Source: Frateuria terrea
GTDB taxonomy: Bacteria > Pseudomonadota > Gammaproteobacteria > Xanthomonadales > Rhodanobacteraceae
DNA length: 64,000 bases
Assembly: GCF_900115705.1 (NCBI RefSeq)
Contig: NZ_FOXL01000006.1
Span: 62,001 to 126,000 of the forward strand
Reading direction: 5' to 3'
In this document: positions 21,389 through 31,318 of the stretch, piece after piece
How the letters are laid out: each line of letters starts with the position of its first letter
How positions within the stretch are numbered: position 1 is the first letter of the stretch
Position numbers and translations under genes: made by a program
Notes under the pieces: generated by a model
Databases searched by the model: none
The model's input: the letters and a program-made list of their open reading frames with translations, nothing else
What the model was told of the DNA's origin: nothing

Positions 21389-22684
21389 TCAGCGCGTCGC
21401 CAGGGCAACGCGCTGCAGCCGCGCGACGGCCGCGGCCGCGTCGACCTGCAAGCCGCCGGCGGTGCGCTTGCTGCTCGCCAGCAGGAGCCGTCGCACCTCG
21501 TCCGCACTCAGCCGCGGGTCCAGCGACAGCAGCAACGCGACGATGCCGCTCACGTGCGCGGCCGCCATCGACGAGCCCGAGCTGAAATCGTAGCCCCCGC
21601 CCGGCTCGGTGCTGAGGATGTCGTGCCCGGGTGCGCTCAGCACGCCGGGTGGCGCGGCCGTATCGGCGGTCATGCGGACCACCAGGACGCCCGGCTTGCT
21701 GTCGGGAAAGCCGCCCAGGCTGCCACCGGGCGGCAAGGCCGCGACGACGATGCGCCCCTGCTCCAGCAGCTGCCCGAGCAGCTGCCCCAGCAACGGATCG
21801 GCCGGCCCGCCCAGGCTCAGGTTGACGATGCGCGCGTCGGTGTCCAGGACCGCCGCCAGCGCCTTGGCCAGGGTGAAGGAGTTGCAGCGCGCGCCGCGGG
21901 CGTCCGTCGCGGCGTACCAGCAGGCCTTGTACACACCGATCGCCGCATCGGGCGCGATGCCGACGATACCCTGGTGGTTGTTGCCGGTGGCGGCGATGAT
22001 GCCCGCCACCTCGGTGCCGTGGCGGTCGCCGCGGAACGTCCGCGTATCCTCGTCGACCAGGTTCTGCACGGCGCGGATGTGCCCCTGGAGTTCCGGGTGG
22101 GCGACATCGACGCCGGTATCGACCACCGCGATCCGCGCGCCCTGCCCCTGGCTGAGGCTGTGCGCGAGCGCCGCGTCGGTTTCGACGAAGCCGCGCTGCA
22201 ACTGCGCATAGGGATCGTTGTAGTGCTGTGCACGCGGTGGCGGGTCCGCATAGGTGTCGTATTCGTGCAAAGGCTCGGCCAGCGCCACGCGGGCATCCCT
22301 GCCCAACGCCTGGAGCATCGCCTCGCGGCTGGTGCCCGGCGGCGGCCGCAACACGATGCAGTAGAGCTTGAGCGCCTTGATCGGCCAGCCGGCGACCTCG
22401 CGCCAGCCGTAGTGCTGCCGGAGCGCATCGAGCGTGGTGGCGGCAAGACGGCCGGCGCCGTAATGGGCCGGCGCCGCGTAACCGAGCAGGCTGGAACCGG
22501 CATGCATCGCCGGCGGCTCGATCGGGTTGGCGACCGCGAGCACGATGTCGCGCCCGCTGTCCATCGAGGCCACGTCCGTTTTTGCCGTGCCGCTGGCGGC
22601 CGCCTGCGCCACCGTCGGACGCACCGGCGCGCACGCGGCCAGGCCGAGCGCGAACACGACCAGCAGGAGTGCCGCGGCCTTCAT
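21389..22684 (-). CDS. Subtilisin-like (S8) serine protease, predicted lipoprotein
   Basis: Secreted protease of 431 residues. A signal peptide ends in a lipobox (GLAAC, lipidated Cys18). The S8 triad is complete: Asp189 in VVDTGVD, His222 in DRHGTEVAG and Ser372 in GSSMAAAH. A region before the domain (about 60-150) could be a propeptide. The start at 22684 lies 7 nt after the anti-sigma gene, so it is translated as the last gene of the sigma/anti-sigma operon. This suggests that ECF sigma activity controls the protease, or that the protease acts in the signalling. Substrate unknown. Confidence 0.9.
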   Translation of the reverse strand: MKAAALLLVVFALGLAACAPVRPTVAQAAASGTAKTDVASMDSGRDIVLAVANPIEPPAMHAGSSLLGYAAPAHYGAGRLAATTLDALRQHYGWREVAGWPIKALKLYCIVLRPPPGTSREAMLQALGRDARVALAEPLHEYDTYADPPPRAQHYNDPYAQLQRGFVETDAALAHSLSQGQGARIAVVDTGVDVAHPELQGHIRAVQNLVDEDTRTFRGDRHGTEVAGIIAATGNNHQGIVGIAPDAAIGVYKACWYAATDARGARCNSFTLAKALAAVLDTDARIVNLSLGGPADPLLGQLLGQLLEQGRIVVAALPPGGSLGGFPDSKPGVLVVRMTADTAAPPGVLSAPGHDILSTEPGGGYDFSSGSSMAAAHVSGIVALLLSLDPRLSADEVRRLLLASSKRTAGGLQVDAAAAVARLQRVALATR

Positions 22685-22691
22685 CGCGCCC

Positions 22692-23306
22692 TCATGGATG
22701 GTCTTCGGCGGGCTCGGCCAGGCGGATGCCCTGCGCGGCGCGCAGGTGCTCGAGCGTGTCCTGCGCGCCACTCCTCGCGACCAGGGTATAGGCGCCGACG
22801 TCGTTGGGCCCGTCGACCACCTGAAGATCCAGGCGCCGCAGCAGCGCGTTCCAATCGGCCAGTTTCATGGTCGCGTCGGGTACCACGTGGATGGCGCCCC
22901 GCACTGCCGGGGCGGCTTCCTGGCTCAACGTGCGGTAGGCCGGCGCAGGGTTCTCCGACCACAGCCTGGCGCCGAGGATGCCGATGCCGATCGCCTGTAC
23001 CAGCACCGCGACGGCCAGCGCCCGGCTCAGCCACGGGCTGGCCCGTGCCGGCTGCGGCGCCTCCACCGGTTCGGGCTCATCCAGCCTTGCCATCAACCGG
23101 TCCAGGCCGGCGTTCGGGTCGAGCCCGACGTCGGCCGGCAACGACAGCGCCAGCCGCAGCCGGCTCTGCTGCTCGAATTCGGTGCGGCACGCTTCGCACT
23201 GCGCCAGGTGCTGCGTCAGCCATTCGTTGTCTTGCGGCGTTGCGGTGCCCTGCAAAACCCAGGGCATGGCCTCCCAGGCACGGGCGCACCTGTTCGGTAG
23301 TGTCAT
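22692..23306 (-). CDS. Membrane anti-sigma factor with zinc-finger motif
   Basis: Predicted regulator of the ECF sigma factor encoded just before it. The N-terminus has the HxxxCxxC anti-sigma signature (His33, Cys37, Cys40). One transmembrane helix lies near residues 91-110 and a periplasmic C-terminal domain of about 95 residues follows (IHVVPDATMKLADWNALLRR). Its ATG overlaps the sigma gene stop by four bases, which favours coupled translation. 204 residues. Confidence 0.88.
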   Translation of the reverse strand: MTLPNRCARAWEAMPWVLQGTATPQDNEWLTQHLAQCEACRTEFEQQSRLRLALSLPADVGLDPNAGLDRLMARLDEPEPVEAPQPARASPWLSRALAVAVLVQAIGIGILGARLWSENPAPAYRTLSQEAAPAVRGAIHVVPDATMKLADWNALLRRLDLQVVDGPNDVGAYTLVARSGAQDTLEHLRAAQGIRLAEPAEDHP

Positions 23307-23887
23307 GGCACGTTCTCTCGATGCGAGATGGATTCGCCGGCCAGCGCCGGCAACACATTGCGCAGCTTGACCCGCGCATAGAACAGACGCGCCTTCACCG
23401 TCCCTACCGGGCATTGCATGATGACCGCCACGTCGTCGAGGCTGTGGCCCACGCCGTAGACCAGCTCGACCACCACGCGCTGGTCGACCGACAGCCGCTC
23501 CAGGCCCTTGGCGAGCCAGTCGCGCAGTTCGCGGTCTTCGCCCGGGTCGTGCGCCGAGCTGCGCTCGTCGCGTACCGGATCGTCCTCGATCGGCTCGGCG
23601 CCGTGCTGGCGCAGCGCCTTGAGCCCGCAGCGATAGGCGATGCCCATGATCCAGGTCGACACGCGCGAGTCGCCGCGGAAACTGCCGGCCTTCTGCCAGG
23701 CGATCCAGAAGCAGTCGTTGATGACTTCCTCGATCACGTCCGGCCGCCGCGTCAGCCGCGACAGAAAGCGGCACAGCCGCCCGTGGTAGCTGCGATAGAG
23801 CACCGCCAGCGCACCGCGATCGCCCGCGGCCATGCGCTGGAGCAACATGCGGTCGGTGTCGTCGTCGTGGGTGTCGGCGTCGTTCAT
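23303..23887 (-). CDS. ECF-type RNA polymerase sigma factor
   Basis: Group 4 sigma factor of 194 residues. Region 2 (LYRSYHGRLCRFLSRLTR ... FWIAWQKAGSFRGDS) and region 4 (LSVDQRVVVELVYGVGHSLDD then GTVKARLFYARVKL) are both present. It is followed by its anti-sigma gene in a four-base overlap. Promoters it recognises cannot be deduced here; autoregulation of this operon is common for such factors. Confidence 0.93.
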   Translation of the reverse strand: MNDADTHDDDTDRMLLQRMAAGDRGALAVLYRSYHGRLCRFLSRLTRRPDVIEEVINDCFWIAWQKAGSFRGDSRVSTWIMGIAYRCGLKALRQHGAEPIEDDPVRDERSSAHDPGEDRELRDWLAKGLERLSVDQRVVVELVYGVGHSLDDVAVIMQCPVGTVKARLFYARVKLRNVLPALAGESISHRENVP

Positions 23888-23956
23888 GGGACTGTCGTCA
23901 AGGCGACCATTTGCGCGGTATGTGCCCGTCGGCGCGGAAAAGGTTTTGCTCCAGGA

Positions 23957-24781
23957 TCAGAAGGACCAGGAAACCGAGACCAGCCAGGGCGACAGGCCAT
24001 CGCTCCCGCGCCGGGCCGGCGGTGCGCCGCGGGTGGCGATGCGGTCGAGCTCGACGTGCCAGCGGCCCGCGCTCCACGCCAGCGCGGCCTGGCCGTAACG
24101 GTAGTACTCCGAATACCGCTCGCCGTAGTAGCCGTAGGAGCCGCGCTGGAACCGCGCCACACCCACGCCCGCCAGCAGCGAGAGATGGCCGGTCAGCGGC
24201 CAGCGCAGGTTGGCCTCGGCCGCGGGGTTGGTGTGGCCGTCGCGGCTGCCGAGGGGACGCAGTGCGGCCAGGTTGAGCGTGAAGACGTCGCGGTAGATCC
24301 ACGCCAGGTCCGCTTCGGCGCGCCGGTAGGGTCGTGCGCGGCCACGCCGGGGTACGGCGTAGTAGAGCAGGCTTGCCTGCATCTGCCAGGTGTCCGACAA
24401 CGGCCAGGAATACGCCGCGTGCAGCATGCCCTCGGCCAGCCGCGGCGAGTGCAGCTCGCTGGCACCGGCCGAGCCCAGCGACCAGCCGGCAGGCGAATCC
24501 CAGCGCAGTTCGGCCTGCAGGACCGGCGTCGTGGAGGTGATGGGCAAGCCGCGGTCGACCAGCTGCGACGTCAGCGCCACGGAGCCGCCGAACGGGGCGG
24601 CCTGGGCATGCAGCGGGCCCTGCAGGCAGGCCAGGGCGAACAGGACCAGGACGATGCGCGGGCTGTGTACGCGCGAGCGGGCGTACCGTGGGAACGGTCC
24701 ACCCGAATGCCCGGCTCCGTCACTGCAACGTGCCCGGCAAACCGACGAGATCGTCTCGCTCTCGAGCATCATCCAGCCCAT
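23957..24781 (-). CDS. Outer-membrane beta-barrel-like protein, TIGR02001/Gcw_chp type
   Basis: Predicted exported protein of 274 residues or slightly fewer. A hydrophobic segment and Ala-x-Ala site (IVLVLFALACLQGPLHAQA) are followed by alternating aromatic and polar strands ending in a C-terminal Trp-Ser-Phe, typical of outer-membrane barrels. The first strands (GGSVALTSQLVDRGLPIT) resemble TIGR02001 proteins. The start is uncertain: only Met1, Met4 or Met5 are available, giving an unusually long region before the hydrophobic core. It lies 69 nt before the ECF sigma gene and may be cotranscribed. Confidence 0.7.
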   Translation of the reverse strand: MGWMMLESETISSVCRARCSDGAGHSGGPFPRYARSRVHSPRIVLVLFALACLQGPLHAQAAPFGGSVALTSQLVDRGLPITSTTPVLQAELRWDSPAGWSLGSAGASELHSPRLAEGMLHAAYSWPLSDTWQMQASLLYYAVPRRGRARPYRRAEADLAWIYRDVFTLNLAALRPLGSRDGHTNPAAEANLRWPLTGHLSLLAGVGVARFQRGSYGYYGERYSEYYRYGQAALAWSAGRWHVELDRIATRGAPPARRGSDGLSPWLVSVSWSF

Positions 24782-25060
24782 CGTATGTCATCCGCGCGCC
24801 GGGACCGGCCTGTCCGGCCGGCTGCGACAAGTACCACCGCAGCTTCCCCGGCGTCCATAGCCGGCCGGTCCGCTGGGGGTGCCCGCGCAGTATTCGGGCG
24901 GCACCCCGAGATCGACGGGCGGACGCAAGCGCCCCGATCCCCCCTCCGCCCTGGCAGGGCGCGACGCGAGCGGCCGCCGTCGGAACCCACCCAACCTTCG
25001 GCCCATCGCCCGGCACTCAGCCAGGTGAGTCGTCCACGACGCATCCCTCGGCCGAAGGAC

Positions 25061-25498
25061 ATGGACATCAAGCGCATCCAGTTGCAGTCGCACGGGGACC
25101 AGCGGGGCATGCTCATCGCCCTGGAGCCGGAGCGGAACGTGCCGTTCCCGATCCGCCGCGTGTACTACCTGTTCGCCACCCGGCAGAAGGTGCACCGCGG
25201 ACGCCACGCGCACCGCCATCTCAACCAGCTGGCGATCAGCGTGCGCGGTTCGGTGACGTTCCTGCTCGACGACGGCAACGGCCCGACCGAAGTGGTTCTC
25301 GACGATCCCTCGCAGGGCTTGCTGCTAGGCCGCATGGTCTGGCGCGAGCTGTATGACTTCAGTGACGACTGCGTGCTGATGGTGCTGGCCGACCAGCCCT
25401 ATGACCCGGGCGACTACATCACCGACTACGACCTCTTCCTCAAAGAGGTCCACGCCGAGCTCTACCCGGCGGGGCTGGTCGCATGCCTCGACCGCTAG
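25061..25498 (+). CDS. FdtA/QdtA-like dTDP-4-keto-6-deoxyglucose 3,4-ketoisomerase
   Basis: Cupin-fold (WxcM C-terminal-like) enzyme of 145 residues. Family members isomerise dTDP-4-keto-6-deoxyglucose to the 3-keto sugar, the substrate of a 3-aminotransferase. Conserved features are the early DQRG motif, RRVYYLF, the histidine-rich HRGRHAHRHLNQ and the WRELYDFSDD strand. It begins a long same-strand operon that includes a DegT aminotransferase, which supports 3-amino-3,6-dideoxyhexose synthesis. It overlaps the next gene by 16 nt. Whether the product is the Fuc3N or Qui3N series is not decidable. Confidence 0.88.
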   Translation: MDIKRIQLQSHGDQRGMLIALEPERNVPFPIRRVYYLFATRQKVHRGRHAHRHLNQLAISVRGSVTFLLDDGNGPTEVVLDDPSQGLLLGRMVWRELYDFSDDCVLMVLADQPYDPGDYITDYDLFLKEVHAELYPAGLVACLDR

Positions 25499-26148
25499 TC
25501 ATCGTCGGCGCCGGCGAGTTCGCCCAGATCGCCTGCGAATATTTCCAGCACGACAGCGACTACGACGTGCTCGCCTTCAGCGTGGAGCGCGCGTACCTGA
25601 CGCAGCCGCAGCTGGCCGACCGCCCGGTGCTGCCGTGGGAAACGCTGGAGCAACACTACGCGCCCGGCGAGGTGGAACTGTTCGTGGCGATTCCCGCCAG
25701 CCAGCTCAACCGGCTGCGGCGGCGCTTCTACCTGGACGCCAGGCGCCGCGGCTACCGGCTGGCCAGCTACGTCAGTTCGCGCGCGTTCGTGTGGCGCAAC
25801 GCCGCGATCGGCGAGCACTGCTTCATCTTCGAGAACAACGTGATCCAGCCGTTCGTGCAGGTCGGCGACAACTGCGTGCTGTGGAGCGGCAACCACGTCG
25901 GCCACCGCACGGTCATCGAGGACCACGTGTTCGTTTCCTCCCATGCGGTGATCTCCGGCTATTGCCGCATCGGCGAAGGCAGCTTCATCGGCGTCAACGC
26001 CACCTTCAACGACGGCGTGAAGGTGGCGCCTTACAACGTCATCGGCGCCGGTGCGCTGGTCACCCGCGACACCGAGCCGGGGCGCGTCTACGTCGGCTCG
26101 CCGGCCAAGCCCCTGCCCAACCGCGCCAGCTTCGGCGTGAGGTTGTGA
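25483..26148 (+). CDS. NeuD-like sugar O/N-acyltransferase (left-handed beta-helix)
   Basis: Hexapeptide-repeat acyltransferase of 221 residues. The N-terminal Rossmann-like domain (LVIVGAGEFAQIACEYF) is followed by left-handed beta-helix repeats (AAIGEHCFIFENNVIQPFVQ; GEGSFIGVNATFNDGVKVA; GSPAKPL). The histidine at VSSHAV is in a position common for catalysis. It likely acetylates or formylates the amino sugar made by its neighbours, the role QdtC or FdtC plays in related loci. Confidence 0.85.
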   Translation: MPRPLVIVGAGEFAQIACEYFQHDSDYDVLAFSVERAYLTQPQLADRPVLPWETLEQHYAPGEVELFVAIPASQLNRLRRRFYLDARRRGYRLASYVSSRAFVWRNAAIGEHCFIFENNVIQPFVQVGDNCVLWSGNHVGHRTVIEDHVFVSSHAVISGYCRIGEGSFIGVNATFNDGVKVAPYNVIGAGALVTRDTEPGRVYVGSPAKPLPNRASFGVRL

Positions 26149-26154
26149 ACCGCC

Positions 26155-27108
26155 ATGTTCGCCTGGCACAAGAGGGGCCTGGTGTTCGACACCGCACGGC
26201 ACAGCGCGGGCGCCTGGATGCGCCACTCCGCGCTGACCCCCACGCCCGTCGCGCTGGATGACCAGCGCATCCGCGTCTATGCCGGCTTTCGCGACGCCGA
26301 AGGCGTCAGCCGCATCGGTTACGTCGACGTGCGCGCGGACGACCCGACCGCGGTCACCGGGGTCAGCCGCGAACCGGTGCTCGACCTCGGCCGTGGCGGC
26401 TGCTTTGACGACAACGGCATGATCCTGGGCGACGTCACCGCGGGCCCGGACGGCCTGTACCTGTTCTACGTCGGCTTCCAGAAGGTCGCCCGCGCCAAGT
26501 TCCTGGCCTTCACCGGCCTGGCCGTGTCCAACGACGGCGGCGAGCACTTCCGCCGCGTGCAGGAGACCCCGATCCTCGACCGCGCGCCCGGCCGCAGCAC
26601 CATCGCCGCGGTGCACTCGGCGCACTACGAACAGGGCCGCTGGCGGCTGTGGTACGCCGCCGGCGACGATTGGGAGAACATCGGCGGCAAGCCGTTCCCG
26701 CGCTACCACATCCGCCACGCAGAAACGGCCAGCCTGGATGCGATCCCGCGCGCCGACCACGCCTGCCTGCTGCCGCGCGGCAACGAGTACCGCATCGGCC
26801 GGCCGCGGGTATACCGGCTGGACGGCCGCTACGTCATGTACTTCACCCGCGGCAACCGCAACGGCGAATACTTCCCCGGCCTGGCGGTGAGCGACGACGG
26901 CCTCGCCTGGGAGCGGCGCGACGAGAGCCTCGGCCTGGCGCTCTCCGAGCGCGGCTGGGACTCGCGCACGATCTGCTACCCCGCGCTGCTGGCCCAACGC
27001 GACCGGCTGTTGATGTTCTACAACGGCAACGACATGGGCGTGGACGGTTTCGGCGTCGCCGAGGCGCGCCTGCATGCACCGCAAGGGGCCGTCCATGCTC
27101 ACGCTTAG
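26155..27108 (+). CDS. Five-bladed beta-propeller protein, GH43/GH130-like
   Basis: 317 residues, no signal peptide. Repeated blade motifs (RVYAGFRDAEGVSRIGYVDV, AVHSAHYEQGRWRLWYAAG, RYVMYFTRGNR, LMFYNGNDMG) match the glycoside-hydrolase propeller superfamily. GH43-like proteins of this kind occur in surface-polysaccharide gene clusters. A cytoplasmic location makes phosphorolysis or a transferase-like role possible, but the reaction is not visible. It starts 7 nt after the previous gene and overlaps the next by 14 nt. Confidence 0.7.
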   Translation: MFAWHKRGLVFDTARHSAGAWMRHSALTPTPVALDDQRIRVYAGFRDAEGVSRIGYVDVRADDPTAVTGVSREPVLDLGRGGCFDDNGMILGDVTAGPDGLYLFYVGFQKVARAKFLAFTGLAVSNDGGEHFRRVQETPILDRAPGRSTIAAVHSAHYEQGRWRLWYAAGDDWENIGGKPFPRYHIRHAETASLDAIPRADHACLLPRGNEYRIGRPRVYRLDGRYVMYFTRGNRNGEYFPGLAVSDDGLAWERRDESLGLALSERGWDSRTICYPALLAQRDRLLMFYNGNDMGVDGFGVAEARLHAPQGAVHAHA

Positions 27109-28027
27109 GCCTTACGTGCCGGCCGATGCGGCCGCGTGGGATGCGCTGGTGGCCCGCTCGCGCACCGGCAACCTGCTGCACCGGCGCGGCTACATGGACT
27201 ACCACGCCGACCGCTTCACCGATTGCTCGCTGATGGTCGAGCGCGAGGGCGAGCCGGTGGCGGTCTTTCCCGCCAGCCGCAACGGTCGCGTGGTGACCAG
27301 CCACGGCGGCCTCACCTACGCGGGCCTGCTGTCGACCTCGGCCCTGCGTGCCGAGACCACGCTGGAAGTTTTCACGCAGATGGCCGCCCACTATCGCGCC
27401 GCCGGCATACGCCGGGTGCTGTACAAGGCCGTGCCGCGGGTCTTCCACGCCTACCCGGCCGAGGAAGACCTGTACGCGCTGCACCGGCTCGGCGCGCGGC
27501 TGGTGCGACGCGACCTGTCCTCGGTGGTCGCGCTGCGCGAGGGCTACCGCCTCGCTGCCGAGCGCCGGCGCGATATCCGCCACGCGCGCCAGGCCGGCGT
27601 GCACGTCGAAACCGGCGGCGACCTGGCCGCCTTCCACGCGCTGCTCACCGAGGTGCTCAGGCGGCACGAGGCGACACCCACGCACAGCCTCGAGGAGCTG
27701 CGCCTGCTGCAGGCGCGCTTTCCACAGCAGATCGTGCTGCACACCGCGCACGTGGCGGGCACGCTGCAGGCCGGCGCGCTGGTCTACGACTTCGGCCACG
27801 CGGTGCACACGCAATACCTGGCCGCGTCGGACGAGGGCCGGCGTTGCGACGCGCTGAGCCTGCTGCTGGGCGAACTGATCGGCAGCGTCTACGCCGACCG
27901 GCACTACTTCAGCTTCGGCATCTCCACCGAACAGGAAGGCCGTGTGCTCAATGGCGGCCTGGTGACGCAGAAGGAACGGTTCGGCGCGCGCGCCGTGGTG
28001 CACGACTTCTACGAGTGGGCGCTGTGA
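27095..28027 (+). CDS. FemAB/GNAT-like acyltransferase of the polysaccharide operon
   Basis: A 310-residue cytoplasmic protein with the GNAT-fold arrangement of FemAB-like enzymes, which move acyl or aminoacyl groups. Recognisable segments include [16 protein letters not shown], a middle helical region with [14 protein letters not shown], and the C-terminal [13 protein letters not shown]...YFSFGIST block. ATG at 27095 is chosen over 27074 because the family begins close to [13 protein letters not shown]. Probably modifies the amino sugar or another residue of the repeat unit. Confidence 0.75.
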   Translation: MLTLRPYVPADAAAWDALVARSRTGNLLHRRGYMDYHADRFTDCSLMVEREGEPVAVFPASRNGRVVTSHGGLTYAGLLSTSALRAETTLEVFTQMAAHYRAAGIRRVLYKAVPRVFHAYPAEEDLYALHRLGARLVRRDLSSVVALREGYRLAAERRRDIRHARQAGVHVETGGDLAAFHALLTEVLRRHEATPTHSLEELRLLQARFPQQIVLHTAHVAGTLQAGALVYDFGHAVHTQYLAASDEGRRCDALSLLLGELIGSVYADRHYFSFGISTEQEGRVLNGGLVTQKERFGARAVVHDFYEWAL

Positions 28028-29154
28028 TGGAGATGCCACGGGTGGATGTGCCCTTCCTCAGCCTGAAGGCGGTCAACGCCCGGCATGCCGACGAGCTCAA
28101 GGCAGCGGCGGCGCGGGTGATCGATTCGGGCTGGTACGTGCTGGGCGAGGAACTGGCCGCGTTCGAAGCCGAGTTCGCCGCCTGGTGCGGCGTGCGCCAT
28201 GCCATCGGCGTGGGCAACGGGCTGGACGCGCTGGCGCTGCTGCTGCGCGGCTACATGGAGCTGGGCCGGATCGCCGAGGGCGATGAGGTGATCGTGCCCG
28301 GCAACACCTTCATCGCCAGCTTCCTGGCGATCACCACCAACCGGCTGGTGCCGGTGCCGGTGGAACCGGACCCGGCCAGCTTCAACCTCGATCCGGCCCG
28401 CGTCGAAGCGGCGATCGGCCGGCGCACGCGCGCCATCATGGCAGTGCACCTGTACGGCCAGCTGGCGGACATGCCGGGCTTGCACACGGTGGCCCGCGAG
28501 CACGGCCTGCTGCTGGTCGAGGACGCTGCGCAGGCGCACGGCGCCGCCTGGGACGGCCGGCGCGCCGGCAGTCTCGGCGACGCCGCAGGCTTCAGCTTCT
28601 TCCCGGCCAAGAACCTGGGCGCGCTCGGCGACGCGGGCGCGGTGACCACCGGCGACGAGGCGCTGGCGCAGTGCGTGCGCGCGCTGCGCAACTACGGATC
28701 GGAGGTGAAGTACCAGCACCGCCTGCGCGGCACCAACTCGCGCCTGGACGAACTGCAGGCCGCACTGCTGCGGGTCAAGCTGAAATACGTCGAGGAAGAC
28801 ACCCGCCTGCGCCGCCGCGTGGCGATGCGCTACCTCGATGGCATCCGCCATCCACACATCGGGTTGCCCTTCGCCATGCGCGAGGAGGCGCACGTCTGGC
28901 ACCTGTTCGTGCTGCGCTGCCGCCATCGCGAGGCGCTGCAGCGCCACCTGGCGGCCTGCGGCATCCAGACCCAGGTGCACTACCCGCTGCCGCCGCACCG
29001 GCAACCGGCCTACGCGGGACGACTGACCGCCCGGCTGCCGCTGACCGAACGCCTGCACGGGGAAGTGCTCAGCCTGCCGATCGGCCCGGCCCTGGCCGAT
29101 GCCGACGTCGAGCGCGTGATTGCCGCGGTCAACGCGTTCCGGAGTCCGGCATGA
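28027..29154 (+). CDS. DegT/DnrJ/EryC1 sugar aminotransferase (FdtB/QdtB-like)
   Basis: PLP-dependent aminotransferase of 375 residues that aminates a nucleotide-linked keto sugar. The cofactor lysine is Lys195 in [14 protein letters not shown], with Asp166 ([10 protein letters not shown]) contacting the PLP ring; the G-N-G-L-D-A-L motif at 63-69 binds phosphate. With the ketoisomerase at the operon start it should form dTDP-3-amino-3,6-dideoxyhexose. Its ATG shares one base with the preceding stop (TGATG) and its stop overlaps wzx (ATGA). Confidence 0.93.
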   Translation: MEMPRVDVPFLSLKAVNARHADELKAAAARVIDSGWYVLGEELAAFEAEFAAWCGVRHAIGVGNGLDALALLLRGYMELGRIAEGDEVIVPGNTFIASFLAITTNRLVPVPVEPDPASFNLDPARVEAAIGRRTRAIMAVHLYGQLADMPGLHTVAREHGLLLVEDAAQAHGAAWDGRRAGSLGDAAGFSFFPAKNLGALGDAGAVTTGDEALAQCVRALRNYGSEVKYQHRLRGTNSRLDELQAALLRVKLKYVEEDTRLRRRVAMRYLDGIRHPHIGLPFAMREEAHVWHLFVLRCRHREALQRHLAACGIQTQVHYPLPPHRQPAYAGRLTARLPLTERLHGEVLSLPIGPALADADVERVIAAVNAFRSPA

Positions 29155-30401
29155 ACTTCGCACGCGCCAGCGTCTATTCCACCGCCGCCACCGCGGCGCG
29201 GCTGCTCGCGGCGCTGGTGGTGGTCAAGCTGGTGGCCTCGTTCGCCGGGCCCGCAGGCATCGGCAAGCTCGGCCAGTTCATGAGCCTGATGTCGCTGCTG
29301 GCGGTGCTGGCCGGTGGCGGCATCAGCGCCGGGCTGGTGAAGTACGTGGCCGAGTACCGCGAGGACCCGGCCAAGCTCTCGCGCCTGCTCGCCTCGGCGT
29401 TGTGGTACGCGCTGTGCGCCTCGTGCCTGATCGGCTGCCTGGCCTTGCTGTGCAGCCGGCCGCTCGCGCTGTGGCTGCTGGACGATGCGCGCTACCAGGG
29501 CCTGATCCGCACGCTGGCGGTGGCGCAGCTGGGCATCGCGCTGGTCAATTACCTGCTCGCCGTGATCAACGGCTTCATGGACGTACGCCGGCTGGCGCTG
29601 GTGCAGGTGCTCGGCTCGGCGACCAGCATCACCGTGGCCCTGGTGTTGTCCGCGTGGCTGCACCTGTACGGCGCGCTGCTGGCGCTGATCCTGGGCCAGG
29701 TGCTGTGGCTGGCGATCGGGCTGCCGGTGTTCCGGCGCAGCCCCTACTTCCGCCCCGGCATGTGGAAGGCGCGCTTCGACGGCGAGATGACCGCACGCCT
29801 GGCGACCTTCTCGATCATGACGCTCAGCTCGGCGGTGCTCTCGCCGCTGGTCAACATCGCCGTGCGCCAGCACCTGGCCGGGCACTTCGGCTGGACCGAG
29901 GTCGGCTACTGGCAGGCGGTGACGCGGGTTTCGGATGCCTACCTGCTGTTTCTCACCGCGGCGCTCAACATCTATTTCCTGCCCAAGCTGGCCGCCACGC
30001 ATGGGCGGGCGGCGCTGGCGCACGAGCTGGGCCAGGGCTGGCGTTTCCTGATGCCCGCGGTGATGGCGCTGGCTGGCGCGATCTGGCTGGCGCGCGGCTG
30101 GATCACGCGCTTGCTGTTCACCAGCGACTTCGCGCTGGCCAACGCGCTGTACGGGCCGCAGCTGATCGGCGACGTGATCAAGATCGCTTCGTTCGTGCCC
30201 TCCTACGTGATGCTGGCCAAGGCGATGACGCGGCTGTTCGTCGCCTCCGAGTGCGTGTTCGCATTCACTTACCTGCTGCTGGTGCACCTGCTCACCGCGC
30301 GCTTCGGACTGGTCGGCGCGGTGTATGCCTTCAGCGCCAACTACACGCTGTACCTGGGCTTCACCCTGGTGGTGGCGCGGCGCTACCTGGAGCGCCTATG
30401 A
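29151..30401 (+). CDS. wzx: Wzx-type O-antigen/polysaccharide flippase
   Basis: Inner-membrane protein of 416 residues with about twelve hydrophobic helices and the MATE/Wzx-like N-terminus ([20 protein letters not shown]). It is expected to flip undecaprenyl-linked repeat units to the periplasm. It sits between a sugar aminotransferase and a GT2 gene, with ATGA overlaps on both sides, and the operon also has Wzy- and Wzz-like genes, so it fits a Wzx/Wzy-dependent pathway. Confidence 0.88.
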   Translation: MNFARASVYSTAATAARLLAALVVVKLVASFAGPAGIGKLGQFMSLMSLLAVLAGGGISAGLVKYVAEYREDPAKLSRLLASALWYALCASCLIGCLALLCSRPLALWLLDDARYQGLIRTLAVAQLGIALVNYLLAVINGFMDVRRLALVQVLGSATSITVALVLSAWLHLYGALLALILGQVLWLAIGLPVFRRSPYFRPGMWKARFDGEMTARLATFSIMTLSSAVLSPLVNIAVRQHLAGHFGWTEVGYWQAVTRVSDAYLLFLTAALNIYFLPKLAATHGRAALAHELGQGWRFLMPAVMALAGAIWLARGWITRLLFTSDFALANALYGPQLIGDVIKIASFVPSYVMLAKAMTRLFVASECVFAFTYLLLVHLLTARFGLVGAVYAFSANYTLYLGFTLVVARRYLERL

Positions 30402-31318
30402 ACGCACCGCTGGTCTCGATCCTGATTCCCGCGTTCAACCACGAGCGTTTCGTGCGGCGTTGCCTGGACAGCGTGCTCGACGACCCGTGGCCGGCCAAGG
30501 AACTGGTGATCATCGACGACGGCTCGACCGACGCCACCGGCGAGCGCATCGCGGCCTGGATGGCCGAGCACGAAGGCGAGATTCCCGTGCGCATCCGGCG
30601 CCGGCCCAACCGGGGCGTGGCGGCCACGCTCAATGAGCTCGCCGCGCTGGCGCAGGGGGAGTTCCTGCGGCTGGGTGCCAGCGACGACTACTTCCTGCCC
30701 GGCGGCCTGCAGGCGCAGGTGCGCTACCTGCAGGCGCACCCGCACAAGCAGGCGGTAGTCGGCGACTCGATCGTGGTCGATCCGCAGGACCGGCTCCTGC
30801 ACAACAGCGGCATGTGTGGCCTGCACCGCGCCGACAAGCGCCTCTACCGCAGCGACGCCGGCATCCGCCGCGCGGTGATCGGGCAATGGGCGGTCGGCGG
30901 TCCGGTGGCGCTGTTGCGCCGCGGCGCGCTGGAGCGGGTCGGCGGCTGGAGCGAAGGCCTGCGCATCGACGACTGGGACTTCTTCCTGCGCCTGGCCGCG
31001 CGCGACGCGCTGGGCTTCATCGACGTGCGCGTGTGCGCCTACCGCGTGCACGAGGGCAACCTCAGCAAGACCCGGCACGTGGCCACGCGGGTGATGCACC
31101 TGAACGAATCGCGCCGCGTCGCGATGCGTCGTGCGGCGCTTTTCGAGGGCACCGACCGCACCCTGCTGCGGGCGCAGGTGCACTACATCCGCGCCAAGAT
31201 CGCCTTCCTGCGCCGGCGCCCCCTGGCGCTGGCAAGGCACATGGCCGCCTACCTCACCCTGGCCGCGCTGGCGCGCACCGGCCTGCCATCGCCGCCGATC
31301 TTCGCGAGGCACGCATGA
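30398..31318 (+). CDS. Family 2 glycosyltransferase
   Basis: GT-A fold transferase of 306 residues. SILIPAFNHERFVRRCLDS begins the nucleotide-binding domain. IIDDGSTDATGE and the later LGASDDYF carry the metal and sugar-nucleotide aspartates, and RIDDWDFFLRLAARDALGF resembles the catalytic-base region. No membrane segment except possible interface helices near the C-terminus. It adds one sugar to the lipid-linked repeat unit; donor and acceptor are unknown. Confidence 0.9.
   Translation: MNAPLVSILIPAFNHERFVRRCLDSVLDDPWPAKELVIIDDGSTDATGERIAAWMAEHEGEIPVRIRRRPNRGVAATLNELAALAQGEFLRLGASDDYFLPGGLQAQVRYLQAHPHKQAVVGDSIVVDPQDRLLHNSGMCGLHRADKRLYRSDAGIRRAVIGQWAVGGPVALLRRGALERVGGWSEGLRIDDWDFFLRLAARDALGFIDVRVCAYRVHEGNLSKTRHVATRVMHLNESRRVAMRRAALFEGTDRTLLRAQVHYIRAKIAFLRRRPLALARHMAAYLTLAALARTGLPSPPIFARHA

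Noticed and set aside
24782-25060. JUMPstart/ops element before the polysaccharide operon
   Set aside because: The GGCGGTAG ops core and the longer JUMPstart sequence were looked for and not seen in the 279-nt divergent region.
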